A DNA stretch of 40,070 nt from Gammaproteobacteria bacterium (GCA_022601255.1 JAHZIV010000097.1:1-40070), one strand, 5' to 3'; counted from the first letter of the stretch, positions 7,332 to 16,234 are shown. The notes: generated by a model from the sequence alone, not told the origin. Translations and numbers: made by a program.

Positions 7332-8711
7332 ATGGATATACCACCGCAGCAACAATCGAACAATAAATTACCGCCACAGTCGTTAGAGGCTGAACAATCC
7401 GTGTTGGGTGCGTTGTTATTGGACAACCGTGCTTGGGATAAGGTTGCAGACCGCGTTAAGTCAACAGACTTCTATCGCAAAGACCACCAGATTATTTTTG
7501 AAGCCATCGTTGCCCTGGCAGAACGTGGTAAACCCTTTGATACACTCACCGTAGCTGAACGCCTTAAAGAAACTGAAAAGTTAAATAAAATGGGCGGTGA
7601 AGCGGCGTTGTATGAATTAGCTAATAATACACCGAGTGCCGCCAATGTGGTTGCTTATGCTGACATCGTGCGTGAACGCTCAGTCTTACGCGAACTGATT
7701 TCTACCGGAACTGATATCACCGATAGCGCTTTTAAGCCTGAAGGTCGTGATGCACAAGAGCTGTTGGATAAAGCTGAAGAACTTGTCTTTAAAATTTCAC
7801 AACATAATTCACGAGGCAAAGGGCCTGTTCCAATCTCACAATTATTGCCGAAGACTACAGATCGTATCGACACACTGTATCATGCGGGTGAGACGATAAC
7901 CGGTGTTGCCACTGGTTTCTCAGATTTTGATGCGTTGACATCGGGTTTGCAGCGCGGTGATTTGATTGTAGTGGCGGGTCGTCCTTCGATGGGTAAGACT
8001 GCATTGGCAATGAATGTAGCGGAATATGCTGCTATTAAAGGCGACAAGCCGGTTTTGATTTTTAGTTTGGAGATGCCGGCAGAACAATTAACAATGCGTA
8101 TGATGTCATCACTCGGACGTATCGATCAACATAAAGTACGTACAGGTAAATTAGAAGATGACGATTGGCCTCGAATTACTTCTGCGGTTAGCATGTTGTC
8201 AGAAGCAAAAATGTATATCGATGACACGCCAGCGCTAACGCCGATAGAGATACGTTCGCGTGCACGTCGTGTTGCGCGTGAAAATGACGGCTTGGGATTG
8301 ATTGTCGTTGATTATATGCAGTTAATGCAGGTCAGTGGCTCGGGTCGAGAAAATAGAGCCACAGAAGTTTCTGAAATATCGCGTTCACTAAAGGCGGTTG
8401 CAAAAGAATTGGATGTGCCTTTAATTGCTTTGTCGCAGTTAAATCGTAGTCTGGAAGCGCGAAGCGATAAGCGCCCCGTGATGTCAGACTTGCGAGATTC
8501 AGGATCTATTGAGCAAGATGCTGATGTGATTATTTTTATCTATCGCGATGAAGTTTACCATGAAGATTCGCCTGATAAAGGCAAGGCCGAAATTATTATT
8601 CGCAAACAACGTAATGGCCCTATTGGTGATTTTCATTTAACATTCTTGGGTAAATATACCCGCTTCGAAAACTTTATGCCGCAAATGGCGCCCGCCGGAG
8701 CTTATGCGTGA
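7332..8711 (+). CDS. dnaB: Replicative DNA helicase DnaB
   Basis: DnaB is the hexameric 5'-3' helicase of the replication fork. It has 459 residues from ATG 7332. The N-terminal DnaG-interacting domain starts with LPPQSLEAEQSVLGALLLDN. The RecA-like ATPase domain has Walker A GRPSMGKT at 216-223 (Lys222), the FSLEMPAEQL segment, Walker B LIVVDYMQLM and the arginine-finger region SDLRDSGSIEQDADVIIF. The open frame extends 27 codons upstream to 7251, but that part is the intergenic repeat and does not resemble DnaB. The last bases overlap the start of alr. No intein is present, although DnaB is a common intein host. Confidence 0.96.
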   Translation: MDIPPQQQSNNKLPPQSLEAEQSVLGALLLDNRAWDKVADRVKSTDFYRKDHQIIFEAIVALAERGKPFDTLTVAERLKETEKLNKMGGEAALYELANNTPSAANVVAYADIVRERSVLRELISTGTDITDSAFKPEGRDAQELLDKAEELVFKISQHNSRGKGPVPISQLLPKTTDRIDTLYHAGETITGVATGFSDFDALTSGLQRGDLIVVAGRPSMGKTALAMNVAEYAAIKGDKPVLIFSLEMPAEQLTMRMMSSLGRIDQHKVRTGKLEDDDWPRITSAVSMLSEAKMYIDDTPALTPIEIRSRARRVARENDGLGLIVVDYMQLMQVSGSGRENRATEVSEISRSLKAVAKELDVPLIALSQLNRSLEARSDKRPVMSDLRDSGSIEQDADVIIFIYRDEVYHEDSPDKGKAEIIIRKQRNGPIGDFHLTFLGKYTRFENFMPQMAPAGAYA

Positions 8712-9790
8712 GCCCTAAAAATGTCGCTCATATTAATCCATCTGCCTTTAAGCACAACCTACATTGTGTGCGTGAACATGTGGGTTCTGAATGCAGTATC
8801 ATGGCAATGATCAAGGCAAATGCCTACGGGCATGATTGGAATTGTTTGCAGGCTGCATGGGCTGAGGCGGATATGCTGGGCGTTGCGACATTGGATGAGG
8901 CATTGCAATTGCGATCGTTAGATGCCGAAAAAGATATTGTGTTGATGTCGGGTTTTCAAGATGAAGAGGCATTGCTGCTGTGTTGTGAGCATCACATTAC
9001 TGTGGTTGTGCATGATAACTTTCAGTTGGAGTTATTAAAATCCATTAATTTGCCCGAACCGATTAAAGTCAGTATGAAAATAGACACTGGCATGCATCGT
9101 TTAGGATTTTCATCAGATGAGGTTGGTGATGCATATGCTGTACTGATTGATTTAGAATCGGTTCAAAAACCTTTTATGTTAATGACGCATCTTGCTGATG
9201 CAGATAGTGTCAATCATGATTTTACCGAACAGCAGATCGAATTATTTTCGAAGTTAACGCATTCATTTGACAGCCCGAAATCAATTGTTAATTCTGCAGG
9301 AATATTAGCTTATCCGGATGCTCATGCAGATTGTGTGCGCCCCGGAATCATGTTGTATGGTGTCTCGCCTTTCGAAGATAAGTTAGGTAGTGATTTTGAT
9401 TTGCGTTCAGTGATGACTTTGAAATCTTATATCAGTGTGTGTCGATCTCTGAGAAAAGGCGATAAGATTGGTTATGGATGCACTTGGGAGTGTGATCGTG
9501 ATATGCAAGTGGCAGTGGTGGCTATGGGTTATGGTGATGGTTATCCACGCCATGTTGCTGCTGGAACGCCTGTTTTAATTCACGGAGTGGAGTGTCCGAT
9601 TGTGGGAACTATTTCGATGGATTGTATGACGGTCGATGTGAGCGGTGTTGATGTGATTGAGCAGGGTGATAAGGTGATTTTGTGGGGTGAGGGTTTGCCG
9701 GTTGAACGTATTGCGCATGCTGCGGATACGATTGCGTATGAGTTGTTGACACAAGTCACAGCAAGAGTGCCGAGACGTACATCTGTTTAA
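8708..9790 (+). CDS. alr: Alanine racemase
   Basis: The PLP enzyme Alr interconverts L- and D-alanine, supplying D-Ala for peptidoglycan. The 360-residue protein shows the PLP lysine K36 in the motif MIKANAYGH, the second catalytic base Y256 in KIGYGCTW, and the conserved MGYGDGYPR and GTISMDCMTVDV segments. GTG 8708 overlaps the dnaB stop (GTGA), so the two genes are translationally coupled, the usual order in Legionella-like and other gammaproteobacterial genomes. The length is typical of the family. Nothing unusual was seen apart from the GTG start. Confidence 0.95.
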   Translation: MSPKNVAHINPSAFKHNLHCVREHVGSECSIMAMIKANAYGHDWNCLQAAWAEADMLGVATLDEALQLRSLDAEKDIVLMSGFQDEEALLLCCEHHITVVVHDNFQLELLKSINLPEPIKVSMKIDTGMHRLGFSSDEVGDAYAVLIDLESVQKPFMLMTHLADADSVNHDFTEQQIELFSKLTHSFDSPKSIVNSAGILAYPDAHADCVRPGIMLYGVSPFEDKLGSDFDLRSVMTLKSYISVCRSLRKGDKIGYGCTWECDRDMQVAVVAMGYGDGYPRHVAAGTPVLIHGVECPIVGTISMDCMTVDVSGVDVIEQGDKVILWGEGLPVERIAHAADTIAYELLTQVTARVPRRTSV

Positions 9791-9795
9791 TTTTA

Positions 9796-9824
9796 TTTCA
9801 AGTCTAATGTCATTGTGGTATTCT
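9796..9824 (+). promoter_or_regulatory. Putative extended -10 promoter of the F-box-like gene
   Basis: TGG directly precedes TATTCT (9819-9824), an extended -10 arrangement. A poor -35 (TTTCAA, 9796-9801) lies 17 nt upstream. It stands 36 nt before the ATG at 9861. Confidence 0.33.
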
Positions 9825-9860
9825 TCTCGCAATTGAAATCAATATTAAAGGTGAGAGCAG

Positions 9861-11438
9861 ATGCCACAAGAGAAACACATAGTGCTTAAAGTTTATCACG
9901 ATGTTGAATCAGGTGATTATCACGCGGTCAGAGCGGGCGGTATATATGCATTACCGGATGCTGCTATACGATTAGTTCTTGAATATCTTGCTCGCGATTT
10001 ATGGCGACTTCGTCAGGTTGACCGTCGTTTTCGTACATTAGCAACAGCTCTGTTATTATCGAGTCCTAATGTCGATCCCAAGTTGCAGGCAGCACTTCTT
10101 CAATGCTGGACGGATTCAATAAGTTTGCCAGCCTTTATTGCACCGAGGGCTGCAGAAGACGTGACACTCGTTCCAGAATTAAAAAAATTGATCGATCACC
10201 CAGAGTTTGCGATCAGTACTCGAATACATATTTTGTGTATATTGACGAGAGTATCACCTGACCCAGCAGTGAGTGAGCAATTTTATAGATTATTTAATCG
10301 TTATGTTGTCGATACAGCGGCTCATAGAGGGACTATAGGCCACCAAAGATTAGTGTTTAACCCACGGGAGCCAGATGGATTTATTAGACGAGCGCTTGAG
10401 CATGCATGCAGGGATCAGCGCGAGGCAAGAAGAGCCGCACATTTTCATGCTTTTGATACGCGATTGTTGCGAGATGAAGAAAACCGAAGAAGGCCTGCGG
10501 CAGGACAAGTAGCTCTGAATGCGCTTCTGGCGGGAGATCAGCATGAGGCTGAGGTTTGTGTGCGAGCTAGAGCTATTAAACTTCATGCAAGAGTGCCTAC
10601 TTCTCCAGGCGATCGTCAAGTGCTTATTAAAACAGCAGTCAATATGGATAATGCTTTAAGTGGCACAGATAGTGAAAAGCGTAAGCGTTGTTGGGAAGTG
10701 ATTCGCGCGCTTATTAACAGTGATATTGCTGTGATTTGTGAAGAATTAAATGCAGCTATTATTACGGCTCTAGGAAAATACGATGATCGATGTTTACAAG
10801 CATTAAAGACGGTTGAGGTCATGGCACGAGTGATGGGTCGGGTAGATGGTGAGATTTTTGCTGCGATTGATGCGATAATTGATGAGGGTCATTGGAACGA
10901 ATTTCCTGAAGGGCACATACAGGTTTTGAAATCATTGGAGGTATTAACTCCGTACTTAAGTGAAGCACAACAAAATACGGCCCTCTCTTATCTTTCTGGT
11001 AATTTAAGATATGACCACAGTGCATTGTTACCAGCAAAAATCTGTAGAACATTGGCCGCATTAGAATTGCCAGCGCTTCGAGAGAAAATCATTTCATTGT
11101 GTCTTTTTGTTTTTCTTTGTGTTGAAGATGACACAATTCCTAAAGCATTAATCGATACAATTGGATATTTTATCAGTACAGGCCTTCTAAGATGTGGTCT
11201 TGTCGAGGGCGAGGTATTTCTTTTTGATGGATTAAACCCTATGAGTGAGACACCGTATCCACGGGTTTCTTATTCATCTCGTGGAATCAGGCAATTGAGG
11301 GATATGCCTGTTAGATCTGATTGCATGCAAGTGGTGCTTTTCTCCGAGCTAAAAGCTGCGGTGTTGTCGAAAAAGCCTGAGTCTGAAGAGGCTGCTGCTG
11401 AACCTGGTTCTGCTCCTGCTCCTGCTCCTGAAATGTGA
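9861..11438 (+). CDS. F-box-like, helical-repeat protein; candidate effector
   Basis: A 525-residue protein with no recognised bacterial housekeeping family. Residues 29-64 read as an F-box: YALPDAAIRLVLEYLA, then RDLWRLRQVDRRFRTLA. This fits the eukaryotic pattern LPxxxxxxIxxYLxxxDLxxLxxVxRxxxxL. The rest is long and alpha-helical, with HEAT/ARM-like leucine spacing (for example LKSLEVLTPYL, LPALREKIISLCLFVFL). The C-terminus is acidic and Pro/Ala-rich (ESEEAAAEPGSAPAPAPEM). F-box proteins recruit SKP1-cullin ubiquitin ligases, and Legionella effectors such as AnkB and LegU1 use them inside host cells. An acidic C-terminal patch is also a feature of some Dot/Icm signals. Both links are inference. 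GGTGAG precedes ATG 9861. Confidence 0.75.
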   Translation: MPQEKHIVLKVYHDVESGDYHAVRAGGIYALPDAAIRLVLEYLARDLWRLRQVDRRFRTLATALLLSSPNVDPKLQAALLQCWTDSISLPAFIAPRAAEDVTLVPELKKLIDHPEFAISTRIHILCILTRVSPDPAVSEQFYRLFNRYVVDTAAHRGTIGHQRLVFNPREPDGFIRRALEHACRDQREARRAAHFHAFDTRLLRDEENRRRPAAGQVALNALLAGDQHEAEVCVRARAIKLHARVPTSPGDRQVLIKTAVNMDNALSGTDSEKRKRCWEVIRALINSDIAVICEELNAAIITALGKYDDRCLQALKTVEVMARVMGRVDGEIFAAIDAIIDEGHWNEFPEGHIQVLKSLEVLTPYLSEAQQNTALSYLSGNLRYDHSALLPAKICRTLAALELPALREKIISLCLFVFLCVEDDTIPKALIDTIGYFISTGLLRCGLVEGEVFLFDGLNPMSETPYPRVSYSSRGIRQLRDMPVRSDCMQVVLFSELKAAVLSKKPESEEAAAEPGSAPAPAPEM

Positions 11439-11453
11439 TGGAATAACATGCCT

Positions 11454-11485
11454 GTCATTGCGAGTCACGAAGTGGCACGGTAGTC
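11454..11485. repeat. Dispersed intergenic repeat, copy 2
   Basis: GTCATTGCGAGTCACGAAGT followed by GGCACGGTAGTC fills the gap between two convergent genes. It shares the GTCATTGCGAG core with copies at 7253 and 16208 but has a different right half, so it is a variant of the same class. Confidence 0.6.
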
Positions 11486-12940
11486 TTAAACTCCACCGAT
11501 ATACACTTGCTTGATTTCTAGGAAATCCTCAATACCGTATTTTGAGCCTTCACGGCCAAGCCCCGATTCTTTGACACCGCCAAAAGGCCCCACAGCAGAA
11601 CTGACGGCACCACTGTTAGCGCCGACAATTCCGTACTCAAGCCCTTCACTCACACGCCAGACGCGCCCATTATTATTAGTATAAAAATAAGAGGCCAGGC
11701 CAAATGGTGTGTCATTAGCAAGTCGCACAACTTCTTCTTCAGTCTCAAATTGTTGTATTGCAACGACAGGGCCGAAGATTTCCTCATGATAGATTGCCAT
11801 TTTATTTGTGATGCCAGTCAAAATTGTTGGTTCAAACGACAGTGAGCTAATATCAGCAGCAGGTTTTCCTCCCATAATAACAGTGGCATCGTGTTGTTTG
11901 GCATCCTCTACGAGTCGCATTACTTTATCCATTCCAGCCTGATTGATTAAGACAGACTGAGTTGTGTCTTCATTGGCACCATCTCCTATTTTTAATTGAG
12001 AGACTGATGATTTCAATTTTTTAATAAACGGTTCAGCAATAGTATTTTGCAGGTAGATGCGATTTGCACAAATACAAGTTTGGCCTGTATTGCGAAACTT
12101 TGAGGCCATTAAGCCATCGACCGCCGCATCAAGATCGGCATCATCAAATACAATAAAAGGCGCATTACCGCCAAGCTCGAGCGATAATTTTTTAACGGTG
12201 TCGGCGGATTGTTTCATCAGTAATTTACCAACTCGAGTGGAGCCCGTAAAAGAAAGTTTACGTATAATCGGACTTTCGCAGAGTGTTGTGCCAATTTCTT
12301 CTGGGTTGCCGGTGACAATATTAAAAACGCCATCTGGAATGCCAGCTTGTGCGGCTAATTCTGCGAGTGCAAATGCAGATAGCGGTGTGTCTTCTGCTGG
12401 TTTGACGATAACGGTGCAACCCGCTGCAAGTGCAGGCGCACATTTGCGTGTAATCATGGCATTTGGAAAGTTCCAGGGCGTGATGGCAGCCACGACGCCA
12501 ATCGGTTGTTTTAGTGCCAGTATACGTGCATCTGACTTGGGTGCTGCAATGACATCGCCATCGATACGTTCGGCTTCACCTGCAAACCAGCGAATAAAGC
12601 TATTGCCGTAAGCAATTTCACCGCGCGATTCTTTAATAGGTTTGCCGCCTTCTGCTGTCATTAATTGCGCTAGGTCTTCAATATTGCTGTCAATCAAGTC
12701 TGCCCATTTATTTAAAATATCTGCTCGTTGTTTAGCGGTCTTGTCTCGCCATGCTGGCCACGCGTTATGCGCAGCATCAATGGCTTCTTCAGTTTCTGTT
12801 GCGCCACTTAAAGGCACATCGGCAATTTTCTGTTGATTAAAGGGATTGAGTACTTCAAAAGTTTCTTTGTTATTGGCAGGCTGCCATTTTCCATTAATAA
12901 AGTTCTGAGTTTTGAATAGTTTGGGGTTGGATAATTCCAT
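11486..12940 (-). CDS. gabD: NAD(P)-dependent aldehyde dehydrogenase, succinate-semialdehyde type
   Basis: A 484-residue aldehyde dehydrogenase that oxidises an aldehyde to its acid with NAD(P)+. The catalytic residues are visible: N157 (TPWNFPN), E255 (LELGGNAPF) and C289 (GQTCICANR). The glycine motif FTGSTRVGK and the EEIFGPVV segment are also present. The motif LELGGNAPFIVFDDADLDAAV and the overall length fit the GabD (succinate-semialdehyde dehydrogenase) branch best, but glutarate-semialdehyde and other substrates cannot be excluded. AAGGAG lies nine bases before the ATG. It is 12 nt downstream of the PoxB-like gene, so the two are likely cotranscribed, which hints at a joint role in two- or four-carbon acid metabolism. 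Confidence 0.88.
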   Translation of the reverse strand: MELSNPKLFKTQNFINGKWQPANNKETFEVLNPFNQQKIADVPLSGATETEEAIDAAHNAWPAWRDKTAKQRADILNKWADLIDSNIEDLAQLMTAEGGKPIKESRGEIAYGNSFIRWFAGEAERIDGDVIAAPKSDARILALKQPIGVVAAITPWNFPNAMITRKCAPALAAGCTVIVKPAEDTPLSAFALAELAAQAGIPDGVFNIVTGNPEEIGTTLCESPIIRKLSFTGSTRVGKLLMKQSADTVKKLSLELGGNAPFIVFDDADLDAAVDGLMASKFRNTGQTCICANRIYLQNTIAEPFIKKLKSSVSQLKIGDGANEDTTQSVLINQAGMDKVMRLVEDAKQHDATVIMGGKPAADISSLSFEPTILTGITNKMAIYHEEIFGPVVAIQQFETEEEVVRLANDTPFGLASYFYTNNNGRVWRVSEGLEYGIVGANSGAVSSAVGPFGGVKESGLGREGSKYGIEDFLEIKQVYIGGV

Positions 12941-12952
12941 CGGGATGGCTCC

Positions 12953-14659
12953 TTAACGTTCAAATAGCGTTTTTATATTTTTCTCGATTAATACTTCTTT
13001 CACTTTTCCTTCCATAAACTTAACGGCCGTCGCTGGATCGATTTTTGAAGGCACAATTAGCTCTGATGGATTGACAAATACATCGAGTAAGACAGGCTTT
13101 GGTGTTGATAAAGCATGTTTTAATGCACCCATCAGTTCGCTGGGTTTTTTGACGGTAATGCCCTCAAAACCACAGGCTTCAGCAACCTTGGCAAAATCGG
13201 GATTGACAAGATCAGTTGCGTAACGAGGCATGCCATTTGCTTCCATTTCAAGTTCTACGAAGCCAAATTTACCATTATTTAAAACGATCTGTGTAATTGG
13301 CAGTTGGTAGCGTGATGCGGTCACTAAATCTGCCAGCAACATGCCAAAACCACCGTCGCCACTAATAGCGATCACTTGTCTGTTTCGATCTAGTGCTTGT
13401 GCACCGATGGCTGCAGGCAGACCTACGCCTAAGGAGCCATGACTAAAAGAGCTCAGCAAGCGTTGTTGGCCATGCAGTTTTAGATATCGCGCCGTCCAAA
13501 CAGTGATTTCACCAATGTCGACACAGAAAATAGCATCGTCTTTTGCGAGTTCTGAAACACCTAATACGACAGATTGTGGATGAATCACATCATCCTTACT
13601 GTTTTCTGGCGCGTAGATTTCAAGCGTTTTTTGTAGCCATTTATCGCGTTTTTTCTGTAATGATTTCAGTGCGCTATTACTTTTTGGTTTTATATTGGGT
13701 AGCAGTTTATCGAGAGTGGTTGCCACATCACCGGTTACACCTAAATCGATGGCAATACGTCGACCGAGATGTTCGGCCACGATATCAATCTGTGCTATTT
13801 TGCATTTTTTTGGTAGGAACGCACTATAAGGAAAATCTGTTCCAAGCATGAGTAGTAAATCGCAATCAGCCATGACTTCTAAACCATGCGGCGTGCCGAC
13901 ATGTCCGATGCCACCGATTGAGTGTGGATGGTTATAATCGATAGACTCGGAACCTTTAAGTGAGTGTGCGATGGGTGCTGATAGTTTTGTGGCAAGATCG
14001 ATGACTTGTTGTTTGGCATCGCGCGCACCACGTCCGATCAGTAGCGAGACATTCTCAGCTTCATTAACAAGCTTGCTGAGTTGTTTTATCTCATCGTCAG
14101 TTGGGCAGGGCGGTGCGCCTTTTTTGAAAAGTGTTATGGGTGTTTGTGCCTCTATCTCTGATAATGAAATGTCTGTGGGTAATGCAATATGGGCAACGCC
14201 TCGTTGATGTATCGCGGCACTAACAGCCTGCTGTAAGACTCTAGGGATTTGTTCGGCACTGTGTAGCGTCACGCTAAACACACAAACATCATCGAAAGCT
14301 TTGTCGATATCGACTTCCTGAAAATACGGACTGTTGCTTTCGGGTCGAGGCACTTGGCCGGTGATACACAATACCGGGCAGCGATCGCGTTTGGCATTGT
14401 ATAGGCCATTAATGAAGTGCAGTGCGCCTGGTCCGATAGTGCCAGCACAAACTGCTAGTTGTTGGGTCAGTTCTGCTTGTGCAGCAACGGCAAAGGCAGC
14501 AGTTTCCTCGTGGCGAACCGTGAACCATTCGATGGTATTGTGTTTGCGAATCGCATTGGTAAAAGGATTGAGGGCATCTCCTGTGATGCCAAATATCTGT
14601 TTGATGCCGATGTGAGTTAATTGAATCACGAGCTCTTCTGCGACGGTGTGTTTTGACAT
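12953..14659 (-). CDS. TPP-dependent enzyme, pyruvate dehydrogenase (quinone)/PoxB-like
   Basis: A 568-residue member of the pyruvate oxidase / acetohydroxyacid synthase superfamily. The TPP-activating glutamate is E51 in VRHEETAAFA. Next come AVCAGTIGPGALHFINGLY, a central FAD-type domain, and the C-terminal TPP/Mg motif GDGGFGML...NN. The N-terminal third follows Escherichia coli PoxB closely as recalled (TIEW-x-x-x-RHEE, AVCAG-x-x-GPG, ING-L). PoxB oxidises pyruvate to acetate and CO2 and passes electrons to ubiquinone at the membrane. The frame is open back to 14728, but MSKHTVAEEL at 14659, preceded by AAGGA, is the natural start. The 3' neighbour is an aldehyde dehydrogenase. Another decarboxylase substrate is possible. 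Confidence 0.82.
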   Translation of the reverse strand: MSKHTVAEELVIQLTHIGIKQIFGITGDALNPFTNAIRKHNTIEWFTVRHEETAAFAVAAQAELTQQLAVCAGTIGPGALHFINGLYNAKRDRCPVLCITGQVPRPESNSPYFQEVDIDKAFDDVCVFSVTLHSAEQIPRVLQQAVSAAIHQRGVAHIALPTDISLSEIEAQTPITLFKKGAPPCPTDDEIKQLSKLVNEAENVSLLIGRGARDAKQQVIDLATKLSAPIAHSLKGSESIDYNHPHSIGGIGHVGTPHGLEVMADCDLLLMLGTDFPYSAFLPKKCKIAQIDIVAEHLGRRIAIDLGVTGDVATTLDKLLPNIKPKSNSALKSLQKKRDKWLQKTLEIYAPENSKDDVIHPQSVVLGVSELAKDDAIFCVDIGEITVWTARYLKLHGQQRLLSSFSHGSLGVGLPAAIGAQALDRNRQVIAISGDGGFGMLLADLVTASRYQLPITQIVLNNGKFGFVELEMEANGMPRYATDLVNPDFAKVAEACGFEGITVKKPSELMGALKHALSTPKPVLLDVFVNPSELIVPSKIDPATAVKFMEGKVKEVLIEKNIKTLFER

Positions 14660-14854
14660 ATTATAATCCTTATTATACGGCAGGTTTAAACATAGCATAT
14701 TATTACATCCATGGCACTTAACGGGCAAAATACCATAAGAAGGCGCTCAGACAATGAGTGCCGATTTAATATTTAATGCTCTGGTTTAGTATGGTGTTAG
14801 CGGGCAATTTCCGTTACCCTGTTTGCCTGATGGGCTGTCTTATGGGGAGAGACA

Positions 14855-15118
14855 ATGACACATGATCCAAAATTATTGGCACGCCTTAGCTGGAAATGTC
14901 GCCGTGGTATGTTGGAACTTGATTTTTTTCTTGAGCGATTTATTAAGAATAAACTGGAACAGCTTGATAAGAATCAAATAAAGACCTTTGACGCTATGCT
15001 TGATGAGCCTGATCCTGTGCTGTTGTCGTGGTTCACGGGGCAGCAAGTTGCAGAAGACAAGGCGGTTCAAGCTATGGTAGAGTTGATCAGTGGAGGTGAG
15101 AATGATAAGGATATCTAA
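14855..15118 (+). CDS. sdhE: FAD assembly factor SdhE
   Basis: SdhE (YgfY/Sdh5 family) helps attach FAD covalently to the succinate dehydrogenase flavoprotein. The 87-residue protein has the family signature RLSWKCRRGMLELDFFLERF near the N-terminus, with the RGMLELD motif that contacts the flavoprotein, and a final FDAMLDEPDPVLLSWF segment. The length is typical. GGGGAGAGA precedes ATG 14855. Its 3' end overlaps the protease gene by 17 nt, and that gene's Shine-Dalgarno lies inside sdhE, so the two are translationally coupled. The sdh operon itself is not in the window. Confidence 0.94.
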   Translation: MTHDPKLLARLSWKCRRGMLELDFFLERFIKNKLEQLDKNQIKTFDAMLDEPDPVLLSWFTGQQVAEDKAVQAMVELISGGENDKDI

Positions 15119-16190
15119 GGCAGTTTTTGTGGCTGTGCTATTAGGGCTTTTTGCTCCAGTCATTGCTAATGCGTCATCTCATAAATCTTATTCTAGAGCG
15201 GTGAAGAATGCGAGTGCTTCCGTTGTAAATGTTTATTCGGGTAAGACCGCACGCGCTACAATGCAGGCTAATTTATCCAGAGGCTCTAAACGTCGTAAAA
15301 TAACCTTAGGTTCTGGGGTCATTATGAATCGTCGTGGCTATATTCTGACGAATTATCATGTCATTCGGCGTATGTCAAAGGTCATGATTGCATTGATGGA
15401 TGGTCGCAAAGTTCAGGCTAAGGTAGTGGGTGTTGATCCAGAAACTGATTTGGCTGTATTGCATATCAGTCTCGATAATATATCTCCAATTAAGTTGGGC
15501 AACTCAAACAATGTTGAAGTAGGGGATATTGTTTTGGCAATCGGTAATCCATTTGGTTTGGGTCAAACGGTTACGCAAGGTATTGTCAGTGCGATTGGCC
15601 GTAATACGGTTGGTTTGAATTCGTTAGAAAATTATATCCAGACGGATGCTGCTATTAATCCTGGTAATTCGGGTGGCGCGCTAGTAAATACCAATGGGCA
15701 TTTGGTAGGAATTAACACGGGTATTTATACGCGTTCGGGCGGTTATCAAGGTGTTGGTTTTGCAATACCGGTTGATAATGCATTAAATGTGATGCAGCAA
15801 ATTATCAAGTCTGGCAAGGTAACCCGTGGATGGTTGGGTGTTGAGGTTGTGACGTTGGATGCGAGGACTGCCAAGGCTTTAGGCGTAAAGCAAACTAGGG
15901 GTGTTGTAGTGGATGATGTGATTCCGAATTCACCGGCTAGCAAGGCGGGTATAAAGCGTCTTGATGTTGTATTGTCAGTCAATAATCGTAGCATACGCAA
16001 TGCGCGTGGGTTTCAAGGTGCTGTAGCGCAACGAAAACCTGGGGATGTGATTCAACTGACAGTGTCGCGAAAGGGTGTTCGACGTGCATTTAGTGCTAGA
16101 TTGTCGAAAATACCTCGTCGACCTATTTTAGATGATCGTGCGAGTCCGGAAGATAGGGGTACGCTCCAAGGGCCTGCCGATGATCGCTAG
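15102..16190 (+). CDS. Periplasmic serine protease, single-PDZ DegS/AlgW type
   Basis: A 362-residue HtrA-family protease with an N-terminal signal or anchor (residues 1-25), a trypsin-like domain and only one PDZ domain (about 235-335). The catalytic triad is H86 (TNYHVI), D116 (DPETDLAVL) and S190 (NPGNSGGAL). One PDZ rather than two is the layout of DegS/AlgW, which senses misfolded outer membrane proteins and makes the first cut in the anti-sigma factor RseA/MucA. RseP, which makes the second cut, is encoded at 19870. The frame opens at GTG 15090, but GGAGG five bases before ATG 15102 decides the start. The 30-residue tail after the PDZ (RRPILDDRASPEDRGTLQGP) is family-variable. Confidence 0.9.
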   Translation: MIRISKAVFVAVLLGLFAPVIANASSHKSYSRAVKNASASVVNVYSGKTARATMQANLSRGSKRRKITLGSGVIMNRRGYILTNYHVIRRMSKVMIALMDGRKVQAKVVGVDPETDLAVLHISLDNISPIKLGNSNNVEVGDIVLAIGNPFGLGQTVTQGIVSAIGRNTVGLNSLENYIQTDAAINPGNSGGALVNTNGHLVGINTGIYTRSGGYQGVGFAIPVDNALNVMQQIIKSGKVTRGWLGVEVVTLDARTAKALGVKQTRGVVVDDVIPNSPASKAGIKRLDVVLSVNNRSIRNARGFQGAVAQRKPGDVIQLTVSRKGVRRAFSARLSKIPRRPILDDRASPEDRGTLQGPADDR

Positions 16191-16207
16191 TTCTGTTAAT
16201 GAGCCCT

Positions 16208-16234
16208 CGTCATTGCGAGCATCGCGAAGCAATC
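16208..16234. repeat. Dispersed intergenic repeat, copy 3
   Basis: CGTCATTGCGAGCATCGCGA followed by AGCAATC lies in the 79-nt gap between convergent protease and relA. It differs from the reverse complement of copy 1 at three of 27 positions. The ATCGCGA part is nearly palindromic, so it can fold. Confidence 0.7.

Noticed and set aside
12057-12611. A 184-codon open frame on the plus strand.
   Set aside because: It lies wholly inside the aldehyde dehydrogenase gene on the other strand, has no ribosome site and no recognisable protein pattern; it reflects the biased codons of the real gene.
14334-14615. Plus-strand open frame of 93 codons.
   Set aside because: It is antisense to the conserved N-terminal part of the TPP enzyme and has no independent support.
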